DNA of 38,261 nt from NCBI GenBank assembly GCA_027858735.1, contig JAQICC010000357.1, forward strand, positions 1-38,261, given 5' to 3'. The notes beneath the pieces were generated by a model that had not been told where the DNA came from, made no database searches, and was given only the letters and a program-made list of their open reading frames with translations. Source of the DNA: Salinivirgaceae bacterium (GTDB lineage Bacteria; Bacteroidota; Bacteroidia; Bacteroidales; SZUA-534). This document shows, piece after piece, positions 1 to 10,496 of the stretch (position 1 is the stretch's first letter; each line of letters begins with the position of its first letter). A program made the position numbers and the translations under genes.

Positions 1-113
1 TTCACATTTTGAGTAGCCTGCCCCGATTATTTCGGGGAAACGAAAAGTATGAAAACCTTACAAGACCTCAGTCGATTGAGCAGATTTGCGATAGCGAATC
101 GCTCAATTTGGGT
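1..113 (-). repeat. Copy 1 (truncated by window edge) of the ~213-235 bp terminal-inverted-repeat element
   Basis: Reverse complement ACCCAAATTGAGCGATTCGCTATCGCAAATCTGCTCAATCGACTGAGG...CCCCGAAATAATCGGGGCAGGCTACTCAAAATGTGAA matches 38143..38255 with one visible mismatch. Confidence 0.95.
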
Positions 114-298
114 AATAATCAGTTTTCTCATTTCTTTCATTTTTATTGATTGCTATATAAACAAAACAATGTGCATTTGGTTTTAATTAAATATACAAAC
201 AACCATTATTCATTTTAGGGGTGATTTTAAATATATATTGCTTTTTATGTTTGTTGCCCCTATTTTTATGGGGGTGTTTGAATTTATATTATTTTTTT

Positions 299-330
299 CT
301 TGGAATTAGTATCATAATATTATAGTTTTG
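299..330 (+). promoter_or_regulatory. Candidate Bacteroidota-type promoter for amtB (TTGG ... TAGTTTTG)
   Basis: TAGTTTTG at 323..330 fits the Bacteroidota -7 consensus TAnnTTTG, with TTGG about 20 nt upstream; lies 34 nt before the likely ATG at 364. Confidence 0.4.
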
Positions 331-363
331 CATCGCATTTTTACAATTTATAACAGATTTATT

Positions 364-1683
364 ATGAAAAAGACCTATTTATTACTTTTAGCACTATTGG
401 GTTTTACGGTATCATCATTTGCACAAGGCACACCTGAAATTGATACAGGTGCAACAGCTTGGATGATAACGTCGACAGCCCTAGTGTTATTGATGGTACC
501 AGGACTCGCAATGTTCTATGGCGGATTAGTTCGCTCAAAAAACGTTTTAGGAACTATGATGCATAGTTTTGTAGCTATGGGCATTATGAGTATTTTATGG
601 ATTGCAGTAAGCTATAGCATGGCATTCGGAGAAAGTATTTTTGGCGGATGGTTTGGCTGGAACAGTGACTATCTGTTTCTAAGAGGTATTGATGAATCCA
701 TTATGCCAAGTGGAGTTCCAGAATTAGTATTTGTAATGTTTCAAGGCAAATTTGCCATAATTACACCCGCACTTATAGCTGGAGCATTTGCAGAACGTGT
801 ATCCTTTAAAGGATACGTGCTGTTTATTACTATATGGGGAATATTTATTTATAATCCATTATGCCACTGGGTTTGGGCTGAAGATGGATTCCTATTTAAC
901 TTAGGACCAATGGGTGCTATTGATTTTGCCGGTGGTACTGTTGTTCATATTTCGGCAGGTGTTAGCGGTTTAGTTGCGGCGATATATTTAGGCAAACGTC
1001 GAGGTTATCCGCATCGTCACTCACGTCCAAACAATTTAGTTATGACATTAATGGGTGCTGGTTTACTTTGGGTAGGTTGGTTTGGTTTCAATGCCGGAAG
1101 CAGCGTATCTAGCGGACTAGCAACTGCTCAAGCTTTAACTGCTACTCAAGTTGCTGCTGCTGCAGGTGCAATGTCCTGGATTATAATAGAAAGTCTTCAT
1201 CATGGCAAGGCAACCGCTTTAGGTTTTGTATCGGGCGTATTGGCCGGATTAGTTGCTGTAACACCAGCTGCCGGAGTTGTTCAACCATTAGGAGCTATTT
1301 CTCTTGGTATAATTGCATCGATGGTTTGTTATGGAGCAGTAATATTAAAAGACAAACTTGGATACGATGACAGCTTGGATGCATTTGGAATTCATGGTGT
1401 TGGTGGTATTGTGGGTGCATTATTACTATCATTCTTTATTAGAGACAGCTGGATGGCAGATGCCGCAATAGCCAATGGAGGTACTTGGGGTGCTTTGCAA
1501 CAATTAGGAATACAAGCTACTGCTGTTGGTATTGCAATTGCATATGCTGCCATTGGAACTATTATCATTATATTTATTGTTGAAAAAACCGTTGGCTTAA
1601 AAGCTAAAACCAGCGATGAATTAGATGGATTAGACCATGCTTATCACGGTGAACGTGGATATGGAATGTTGAATCCTAATTAA
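364..1683 (+). CDS. amtB: Ammonium transporter (Amt/MEP/Rh family)
   Basis: ORF 328..1683; ATG at 364 starts a signal-like MKKTYLLLLALLGFTVSSFAQ. Amt motifs: DTGATAWMITSTALVLLMVPGLAMFYGGLVRSKNVL, GGTVVHISAGVSGLVAA, FGIHGVGGIVGALL. Followed by a P-II gene. Confidence 0.95.
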   Translation: MKKTYLLLLALLGFTVSSFAQGTPEIDTGATAWMITSTALVLLMVPGLAMFYGGLVRSKNVLGTMMHSFVAMGIMSILWIAVSYSMAFGESIFGGWFGWNSDYLFLRGIDESIMPSGVPELVFVMFQGKFAIITPALIAGAFAERVSFKGYVLFITIWGIFIYNPLCHWVWAEDGFLFNLGPMGAIDFAGGTVVHISAGVSGLVAAIYLGKRRGYPHRHSRPNNLVMTLMGAGLLWVGWFGFNAGSSVSSGLATAQALTATQVAAAAGAMSWIIIESLHHGKATALGFVSGVLAGLVAVTPAAGVVQPLGAISLGIIASMVCYGAVILKDKLGYDDSLDAFGIHGVGGIVGALLLSFFIRDSWMADAAIANGGTWGALQQLGIQATAVGIAIAYAAIGTIIIIFIVEKTVGLKAKTSDELDGLDHAYHGERGYGMLNPN

Positions 1684-1701
1684 TCTTAAACTGAAGTAAT
1701 T

Positions 1702-2052
1702 ATGAAATTAATAGTAGCAATTATAAGAAGCAATAAGCTCGACCAAGTGCGCGAAAGCCTTATTGAAGCGGGTATTGAGAGAATTACTGTTGGACGAGTT
1801 TCTGGTCACGGAAGACATATTAAAGAAGAGGTTTATCGTGGTAAAGTAATAGTACCTGGACTAACTCCAAAAATTAGAATTGAAATTGCCGTAAACGAAG
1901 ATTTTGTTGAAACTACGGTTGATGCAATACTTAATTCGGCAAGATCAGCTGATAGCGCAGACGGAATTATCGGCGATGGTAAAATTTTCATTACTCCACT
2001 GGAAGAATGCATACGCATTAGAACTGGTGAGCGTGGTGGTGAGGCTATATAG
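1702..2052 (+). CDS. glnB: P-II nitrogen regulatory protein
   Basis: 116 aa; MKLIVAIIRSNKLDQVRESLIEAGI, T-loop EEVYRGK, DGKIFITPLEECIRIRTGERG; adjacent to amtB. Confidence 0.93.
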   Translation: MKLIVAIIRSNKLDQVRESLIEAGIERITVGRVSGHGRHIKEEVYRGKVIVPGLTPKIRIEIAVNEDFVETTVDAILNSARSADSADGIIGDGKIFITPLEECIRIRTGERGGEAI

Positions 2053-2074
2053 CAACAACAACATAACAACTATT

Positions 2075-2108
2075 AAAACCTCTTTGGCATTGCTTAAGAG
2101 GTTTTTGC
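2075..2108 (+). terminator. Intrinsic terminator after glnB
   Basis: AAAACCTCTT-tggcattgctt-AAGAGGTTTTT: perfect stem with T-tract. Confidence 0.85.
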
Positions 2109-2190
2109 TTTTTATTAAGTCTCCTAAATTAAAAAAGGCCACTCTCCAAAAGAAAAGCAGCCTTAAAATCAAACATTATTTTTTATAATT

Positions 2191-2235
2191 AAGCCCTGAC
2201 AAGTTCTAAAAACCTGTCAGAGCTCGTATTTTTTT
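2191..2235. terminator. Second stem-loop between the convergent glnB and metY ends
   Basis: AGCCCTGACA ... TGTCAGAGCT imperfect stem followed on + by CGTATTTTTTTTTC. Confidence 0.6.
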
Positions 2236-2236
2236 T

Positions 2237-3577
<1,341 letters not shown>

Positions 3578-3602
3578 TCAAAGGTATTGTTTAACCCAAA
3601 CG

Positions 3603-3735
3603 ATGCATTATATTTTAATTTTTTAGTTCTAATGCATAAGCCGTGTTTAAATTTCCTTCAGGCGAAGTTTATTTTGCGCACCGGCGTTTGATTAAAACTG
3701 AAGGTATATCAAACAGAGTGCGCTAAATCATACAC
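3603..3735 (-). ncRNA. Structured metY 5' leader: nested H-type pseudoknot plus downstream hairpin; candidate riboswitch
   Basis: On + coordinates: GCGCAC 3676-3681 / GTGCGC 3718-3723; GTTTGAT 3686-3692 / ATCAAAC 3708-3714; loop CTGAAGG 3698-3704 pairs perfectly with CCTTCAG 3655-3661 outside the stem. Second perfect stem ATGCATTA 3603-3610 / TAATGCAT 3630-3637. Lies 70-190 nt upstream of the metY start. Confidence 0.65.
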
Positions 3736-3885
3736 AAATAATCTTTAACCCAAGGCGACGAAAAGTCGCTACTAACCTTGTTAATCTGAATTCCTATATT
3801 TCCTATTGGATATGCCATGTATATTTGTTTTCGCTACAAATCTAGATAATATTTTTTAATTAGCAAATAAAAAGGTGTATTAGTC

Positions 3886-4098
3886 CAGGGCAAGCGCATC
3901 TTAATTTATATTAGGTGCTATAAATTCCCTCTCCGCCTGTCGTCACCTCTCCCAGGAGAGGACTTTGTTTGTTACACTTGATGAATGTTACCTCATTTTA
4001 CGTTTCCTTGAATACAGGATTGTAACAAGTGCTCCCACTGGGGGAGCTTTACGCAGAACTGAGGGGAATAGTTTAATAGTTTTTATGCGTTTGCCCTG
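3886..4098. mobile_element. MITE-like element with ~14 bp TIRs and imperfect 10-bp direct flanks
   Basis: CAGGGCAAGCGCAT (3886-3899) vs ATGCGTTTGCCCTG (4085-4098); flanks TGTATTAGTC (3876-3885) and TGTATTTGTC (4099-4108). No ORF inside. Confidence 0.75.
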
Positions 4099-4112
4099 TG
4101 TATTTGTCTTTT

Positions 4113-4347
4113 ACCCAAATTGAGCGATTCGCTATCGCAAATCTGCTCAATCGACTGAGGACTTGTAAGATATTAACATATTTCGTTTCCCCGAAATAAT
4201 CGGGGCAGGCTACTCAAAATGTGAACACCAACAATTCCTAGGTCAGCCTGTCCCGTACCGGAGGTCGGGAGGATTATACCTAAGTAAAGCGTCTTTTCAC
4301 TTCCCCGAATTATCGGGGCCGGCTATTCAAATCGCTCAACTTAGGTT
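4113..4347 (+). repeat. Copy 2 of the TIR element (full length, ~235 bp)
   Basis: Starts ACCCAAATTGAGCGATTCG, ends AATCGCTCAACTTAGGTTT (imperfect TIR). Carries CCCCGA-AATAA-TCGGGG, CCCG...CGGG and an extra CCCCGAATTATCGGGG hairpin absent from copy 3. Confidence 0.9.
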
Positions 4348-4378
4348 TTACTGAAAGGTTGCAATAAAAAATTCCTAA

Positions 4379-4420
4379 AACTGTGAAATCCTCAAAGCAT
4401 ACCCTGAGTATTTCACAGTT
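4379..4420 (-). terminator. Hairpin downstream of the PKD/VPS10 protein gene
   Basis: AACTGTGAAAT ... ATTTCACAGTT perfect 11-bp stem 22 nt past the stop; on - it is followed by TTAGGAATTTTTT. Confidence 0.6.
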
Positions 4421-4442
4421 AAAATTTTATGCAATCCGACAG

Positions 4443-7400
4443 CTACTCCTTTACTACACTCATAATCACTATATGAGACTCCACATTAATTCGCAATAAA
4501 TAGTTACCTGCTTCTAAATCATCAAGAGCAATTTGTTCTTTTACCAAAATATTATTCTCCGGACTTACCTTCTTTAATAGTTTTCCAAAAGTATCGAATA
4601 ACTCTATTTCAACTTGCTTATAATTTTCATTTATAAACTCAACGAATAGTATATTCTTGGCCGGATTAGGATAAACTTTCAATTTGTCTTTTAACCCCTC
4701 AGGCAAACTGTTTGGATCAACACTGATATAGGCTTCTTTTATTAGTTGGTCATTCCCGGTAGGATTGGTAACCAATAACGAAACATCATAGGTTCCTTTA
4801 GAATAAACGTGCGTTGGATTCTGGTCATTACTTGTTTCTCCATCACCAAAATCCCAACGCCATGCCTCAACATTTTCCGACATATCGGTAAAAAATACTG
4901 TAAGAGGACCAGCACCCGCAAGTGGTGTGGCTGAAAAAGCGGCAATTGGATCGGGATAGTTTACTGTAATATAACCCGCTTTTACCTTGGTATCGGAATT
5001 ATTGCTATTACTGGCGGTTAATGAAACCGAATATACACCTGTATTGGTATAAATATGAACCGGTGATTCTTCTGAACTTTCTGAATCATCTCCAAAATCC
5101 CAGCTATAAGTTGATGCGTTTTGTGAATTATTGGTAAACGTAACTTCCAATTCGATAACTCCTTCTTGAGGTGCTGCTGTGAAATTTGCCGTAGCCTCAG
5201 CTGCTGTTACAGTAATATAATCTGCTTTTAGCTCTGAGCTTGAGTTATTTACATTCGATGCCGTAAGTGTAACCGCATAAGTTCCAGCGGTATTGTAAGT
5301 GTGTACTGGATGCTCTTCAGCGCTTGTAGTTTCATCGCCAAAATCCCAACTATAAGTATCGGCATTAACCGAACTATTTGTAAAAGTAACAGTCAAAGGT
5401 AAACTACCACTGGTCGGATTCCCGGTAAACTGTGCATCAGAAATCATTACCTCATTTACTGTAATATAGTCGGTTTTACCCACACTATCGTTGCCTGTTT
5501 GATTGCTCGCTACTAGCGTAACATTGTATGTTCCATTTGTTGCATAAGTAAGGGTTGGGTTTTGTACAGATGAAGTTGCAGGAATACCCCCTTCAAAAAT
5601 CCAGCTCCAAGCTGTAGGAGTATTTTTTGAGGTATCGGTAAATACCACCGAACTACCTTCATATATTTCTGTAGCACTAGCCCTAAACCCAGCAACAGGC
5701 TTAGGTGGAACTAATACTGTAATATATCCTGTTTTAATAGTAGTATCAGTACCCATACTATTGCTGGCTACTAACGTAACTGCGTAAGTTCCTATTGAAT
5801 CGAATGATACTGTTGGGTTTTTACTTACTGATGTGTTTGGTGTGCCCCCCTCAAATGTCCAGGACCAAGCTATTGGAACATTTTTCGAGGTATCGGTAAA
5901 TTGAACCTTTTCAGCCACAAATACCTCGGTTTTTGATGCTAAAAATCCGGCTATGGGTTTTTCCAAAGGAATTACTGTAATATAGTTTTCCTTCAATAGA
6001 GTATCCGTTCCAAATGCGTTTATTGCAACTAATTGAACATTATATGTGCCTTCTGTATTATAAGCAATTTTCGGATTTTGAATGTTTGACGTATCCGGTA
6101 ACCCTCCTGCAAAAGACCACGCCCAAGAAGTGGGATCATTCGTTGATTCATCGGTAAAAACCACGCTATCACTTACCATTACTGTTTGTGTTGATGCTGA
6201 GAATTTGGCCTTAGTTGCTGAAGCCGATAAATTACTTTCCCACAATCCCCGCCCATAAGTTGAGGCTCTTAATTTGCTTTTCAACACATCGGTATCGTCG
6301 TAATAAATTTCAAGTTCGGTTACAACTACATTTGGTAAACCATTTGAATACTCAACCCAACTGTCGGTGCCGCTTTTTAAATACACACCAATATCGGTGG
6401 CAGCATACAATTGAGTGGTTGGGTTAACTTGCGTGTTTTGAACAATACACATTATCGGCAAACTAGGTAAGCCTGCAGAAACATCTGTCCAGTTAGTACC
6501 ACCGTCAATACTTTGATACACTCCTTTCCCATTATAGCCCGACAATGAAACCCATAAAGTTTGTGGATCATCATTTTTTACGGATATATATGTAAGAGAA
6601 TTTGTTGCAACCGGCAGGTTATTAGTTATTTCCGTCCAGCTACTTCCACCATTTGAAGTTTTATAAATATGTCCAAAATCGGCCACATATAAAACATCTG
6701 AATTTGATGGTGCAATGGCCATAGACCGCAGGTACTCCGCCGAATTTATATTCGATATTTTACTAAATGAATTACCCTTATCAGTTGTTTTCCATACATC
6801 GGCATAACCTACATAAAGAATGGAATTATTATTTTTATCAATTATATATGGCGTAACCCAAGCTCCATTTACATCCTCGCTAATATTATCCGAAATTGTA
6901 TTAAAATCGAATCTCCATTTATCGTTAGTTCTATAAATTACCCCATTATAATATGTAGCATATTGGGTACTTTCTTGTGTGTAATCAATTATACACTCCA
7001 TACCGTCACCACCTGTCACATCACTCCAAGTGCTGTTTTCAACTAATTTCGATCCATTATCTTGCAAACCATTAATTACCATATTAGCATTGGTTTGCGA
7101 AACTCCTAATCGATATATCTGGCTAATTACTAAATTATTACTCAAATCCGTCCATGAAGTGCCATTATTAGAAGATATATAAATACCCCCATCGTTGGTT
7201 TCAAACAAATCGCCATTTGCTCTATAAACCAACGAATGTTTATCGGCATGTACTTCAGGTGCCCCACTTGAATTATAGTCACTTCCACTTGTCCACATAT
7301 TACAAATAGTCCAAGAATTTCCGGCATCAGTTGTTTTCCATGTATTAACACCCCCAATTAACACGGTATTTTTATCACTTGGCGAAGCTGCTATGCATAA

Positions 7401-8600
7401 ATCGTAACCTCCTTGGCCTTCATTGGTTCCTGAACCATCACTATAATACCCTAAATAGCTTTTATTAGCATCATCACCGTTCACAAGTTGTGAAAATGCT
7501 GAACCTGAATCTTCAGAACGGTAAATTCCACTTAAACCACCTGTTTGATTCGAAACAAGTGCATAAACAAATTCTGGATCATTGGGAGTTACCGCAATTT
7601 CTACGCGATAATCTGTTACTGAAAATTCTTGCTCTACCATCCATGTACCACCATTATTTGTAGATTTCAGCATAAAAGCCTTTCCACTATAATCTTTGGT
7701 GCTGGCATAAACAATATCAGGTTCACCAGGTTTAAATTCCATATCAATAACATACTCACCAGAATATACGCTAACCCACGAAACTCCTGCATCGGTTGAT
7801 TTGCTAATACCATTTGATGTACCCGCAAACAAAATATTATTGTTGGAAGGATGAACCATTAACCTACCCATACGCTTATTTTGAGAAACCTCATAGCTTA
7901 AACCTGATGCCTGCCATGATTGGCCACCATCGGTAGATTTTAAAACACCAATTGAATTATTATCATTATATGAGGCTCCAAGCGCACTTAAACCTCCACC
8001 TGCATCTTTGTCTCCTGTTGCAATATATATTGTATTTGAGGTAGCGTAATCTGAGGGTATTACAATATCTGACACACCTAAAACAGCGTTATTATCCGTT
8101 AATACATTCCATGTGGTTCCACCATCAGTAGTTTTCCACAATCCACCCGATGGCGATCCAATCCAAAAAGTATTGTTATCGGTAGGATGAAAAGCAACAC
8201 AGTTTATTCTACCTATACCTGCATATCCTCCTTCAGATGTTGATGGGCCCATAGCCGTCCAATTGCCACCAGACTTGCTGGATTTTACACTTTTTTGTTT
8301 GTAATATTCATTTAAGGTTTTCCCTTGGGGGAATACTCCTGTTTCAGGGTTAACTCTTGACTCCCAATACCATTCCCAACGTTTAAACTGCTTCCAACCA
8401 GGAACTTTCACTTGTTTACCTTCGACCGCAATTTTACCTTTAACTACTCCAAGCTGATCATGGTAGTTATTAAAAGCAGCTTGAATTTCTGGTAGGGTTA
8501 ATTCTTTATCTGCAGCTTTTTGAGGTATATTTTGCATCCACGCTTGCCCATAAATAATACCCGGCATAATAAAAAGTAAGGAAATCAATAAATTTTTCAT
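4443..8600 (-). CDS. Large secreted VPS10/BNR-propeller protein with six PKD domains and a T9SS type A sorting domain
   Basis: ORF 4443..8675; likely start is internal Met at 8600 (MKNLLISLLFIMPGIIYGQ signal). Repeated STDGG/KTTDGGTTW motifs; six PKD units ending in YITV/YISV; C-terminal LKVYPNPAKNILFVEF...GNYLLRI. Confidence 0.88.
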   Translation of the reverse strand: MKNLLISLLFIMPGIIYGQAWMQNIPQKAADKELTLPEIQAAFNNYHDQLGVVKGKIAVEGKQVKVPGWKQFKRWEWYWESRVNPETGVFPQGKTLNEYYKQKSVKSSKSGGNWTAMGPSTSEGGYAGIGRINCVAFHPTDNNTFWIGSPSGGLWKTTDGGTTWNVLTDNNAVLGVSDIVIPSDYATSNTIYIATGDKDAGGGLSALGASYNDNNSIGVLKSTDGGQSWQASGLSYEVSQNKRMGRLMVHPSNNNILFAGTSNGISKSTDAGVSWVSVYSGEYVIDMEFKPGEPDIVYASTKDYSGKAFMLKSTNNGGTWMVEQEFSVTDYRVEIAVTPNDPEFVYALVSNQTGGLSGIYRSEDSGSAFSQLVNGDDANKSYLGYYSDGSGTNEGQGGYDLCIAASPSDKNTVLIGGVNTWKTTDAGNSWTICNMWTSGSDYNSSGAPEVHADKHSLVYRANGDLFETNDGGIYISSNNGTSWTDLSNNLVISQIYRLGVSQTNANMVINGLQDNGSKLVENSTWSDVTGGDGMECIIDYTQESTQYATYYNGVIYRTNDKWRFDFNTISDNISEDVNGAWVTPYIIDKNNNSILYVGYADVWKTTDKGNSFSKISNINSAEYLRSMAIAPSNSDVLYVADFGHIYKTSNGGSSWTEITNNLPVATNSLTYISVKNDDPQTLWVSLSGYNGKGVYQSIDGGTNWTDVSAGLPSLPIMCIVQNTQVNPTTQLYAATDIGVYLKSGTDSWVEYSNGLPNVVVTELEIYYDDTDVLKSKLRASTYGRGLWESNLSASATKAKFSASTQTVMVSDSVVFTDESTNDPTSWAWSFAGGLPDTSNIQNPKIAYNTEGTYNVQLVAINAFGTDTLLKENYITVIPLEKPIAGFLASKTEVFVAEKVQFTDTSKNVPIAWSWTFEGGTPNTSVSKNPTVSFDSIGTYAVTLVASNSMGTDTTIKTGYITVLVPPKPVAGFRASATEIYEGSSVVFTDTSKNTPTAWSWIFEGGIPATSSVQNPTLTYATNGTYNVTLVASNQTGNDSVGKTDYITVNEVMISDAQFTGNPTSGSLPLTVTFTNSSVNADTYSWDFGDETTSAEEHPVHTYNTAGTYAVTLTASNVNNSSSELKADYITVTAAEATANFTAAPQEGVIELEVTFTNNSQNASTYSWDFGDDSESSEESPVHIYTNTGVYSVSLTASNSNNSDTKVKAGYITVNYPDPIAAFSATPLAGAGPLTVFFTDMSENVEAWRWDFGDGETSNDQNPTHVYSKGTYDVSLLVTNPTGNDQLIKEAYISVDPNSLPEGLKDKLKVYPNPAKNILFVEFINENYKQVEIELFDTFGKLLKKVSPENNILVKEQIALDDLEAGNYLLRINVESHIVIMSVVKE

Positions 8601-8830
8601 AAAAATTATTTTAAATAAGTGGTTTATAGCTTTCAATACAAGCAACTTATAAATACTACATACACTAAACAACACTAAAAGCTTTGAAAGTTATGAAATA
8701 ATAAAAATATAAACATTTAAAATTGATAAATACTTTATAAAAATTGATTCAAAAACAGGTTTATAATTTGAATTTATGGTTTCAGTTAAAACTAAAACTT
8801 TGTATATTGGCATGCTTAATTTGAAATAAA

Positions 8831-10450
8831 ATGAAGCAGCAAATTCTAATAATATCAAGTTTAGTTTTCACTTTAAATAGTTTTTTTTGTCAAAGTCAGG
8901 ATAAATCTGATTGGCAAGGAGGAGTTCCTGAAGGTTGTACCTCAATTACTGTTGGCAAAAAGGCCTCTGCCGATGGTTCGGTAATGACATCGCATACCGA
9001 CGATAGCCACAGAACGCGTTCATGGATGGACATTGTACCCGCAAAGCAACAAAGCATTGGTTCTACTACAACCATGTATAAACGTAGCGCATTCGATTCA
9101 TTAGCAATGCCCACCTATAAACACGATTCCATAGGTACTCTTCCTCAAATTAAGGAAACATTAGGCTTCGTAAATACCGCTTACCCTTGCATGAACGAAA
9201 AGCAGTTAGCCATAGGAGAATCAACTTTTGGAGGACGTGAAGAATTACAATCTGATAACGGTTTAATTGACTGCCAACGCTTATGCCAACTTATGCTAGA
9301 AAGGTGTACCACTGCTCGTGATGCCATAAAACTAGCTGGTAAACTTACTAAGGAATACGGCTGGAATGATTATGGAGAATGTTTAACTATTGCAGACAAA
9401 AAAGAAGTTTGGCATTTTGAAATTCTAGGCCCTGGCAAAGATAAGGTGGGTGCAGTTTGGGCTGCTCAGCGCGTACCCGACAATCATATTTCTGTAAATG
9501 CCAACGCCAGCACCATTAAAGAAATCGAATTAAAAAACTCCGATTACTTTATGGCATCAGACAATGTTTTTAACCTTGCTAAAGAAAGCGGTTGGTGGAG
9601 TAAGAGTGAAACCTTCAAATTTTGTTATGCTTATGCTCCGGAAAGTCGTGAATCGGTTGCTGCCCGTCGTCGTGAATGGCGTGTTTTCGATTTATTTGCA
9701 CCTTCGCTTAAGCTTCATCCAAACGATAAAGATTATCCCTTTTCGGTAAAGCCAGACAGCCTAGTTGAACTCATTAACATGGTTCATGTTTTTAAGGATT
9801 ACTATCAGGGTACGCCCTACGATATGACTCGTAATGTTAAAACCACAAACAAAAATGGCAAAACAGTTGTTTCGCCTTTAGCAAATCCTTTTATGCCTTA
9901 CGATCAACTTGAAATACAAAACGTACAAGGCGGTTGGTATCATACCGATTCAGAAACAGGCCATATTGATTTTTTAGGAGAACGGACAATTGCACGTTGG
10001 TACACTATGTATGCCACAATTATTCAGTGTCGCGATTGGTTGCCCGATGAAATTGGCGGCGTTGTTTGGCTGGCACAAGATAATGTTGCTACATCGGTTT
10101 ATATTCCAGTTTATGCAGGAACAACCGATTTACCCAAATCATACAAAACACCCGGTAGACCAAATGGATTTACAAACGAATCGGCTTGGTGGGCTTTTAA
10201 CCGATTAGGCACTTTAACTGCTCAACGATGGGGTGATGCCAGTATCGATGTAAATAAAGTTTTTTTACCCATGCAATTGGAATTGTTTGATAAACAAAAC
10301 AATGTTGAACAACAAGCATTAAAACTTGATTCAATAGAAAAACGTAGGCAATTTCTTACTGATTATACCATAAAATGGGGTAATTTTGCAGTGAAAAATG
10401 CTTGGAAGCTAGGCGATGCATTTTGGACTAAGTACGACGAAAAATTTTAA
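8831..10450 (+). CDS. C69 family dipeptidase, secreted
   Basis: 539 aa; signal peptide then GCTSITVGKKASADGSVMTSHTDDSHRTRSW (N-terminal Cys nucleophile region of peptidase C69), GLIDCQRLCQLMLERCTTARDAI, ANAFMPYDQLEIQ-like region. Confidence 0.88.
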   Translation: MKQQILIISSLVFTLNSFFCQSQDKSDWQGGVPEGCTSITVGKKASADGSVMTSHTDDSHRTRSWMDIVPAKQQSIGSTTTMYKRSAFDSLAMPTYKHDSIGTLPQIKETLGFVNTAYPCMNEKQLAIGESTFGGREELQSDNGLIDCQRLCQLMLERCTTARDAIKLAGKLTKEYGWNDYGECLTIADKKEVWHFEILGPGKDKVGAVWAAQRVPDNHISVNANASTIKEIELKNSDYFMASDNVFNLAKESGWWSKSETFKFCYAYAPESRESVAARRREWRVFDLFAPSLKLHPNDKDYPFSVKPDSLVELINMVHVFKDYYQGTPYDMTRNVKTTNKNGKTVVSPLANPFMPYDQLEIQNVQGGWYHTDSETGHIDFLGERTIARWYTMYATIIQCRDWLPDEIGGVVWLAQDNVATSVYIPVYAGTTDLPKSYKTPGRPNGFTNESAWWAFNRLGTLTAQRWGDASIDVNKVFLPMQLELFDKQNNVEQQALKLDSIEKRRQFLTDYTIKWGNFAVKNAWKLGDAFWTKYDEKF

Positions 10451-10496
10451 TTAATTTATAATAAACACAGCTAATAAAAACTAAAATTATATTCAC

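Noticed and set aside
1833-2172. Small ORFs on both strands over and after glnB
   Set aside because: Overlap the glnB frame and its terminator; no recognisable motifs.
4742-7357. Short ORFs within the PKD/VPS10 gene (4742, 5513, 6215, 7142)
   Set aside because: Alternative-frame ORFs in a clear long coding frame.
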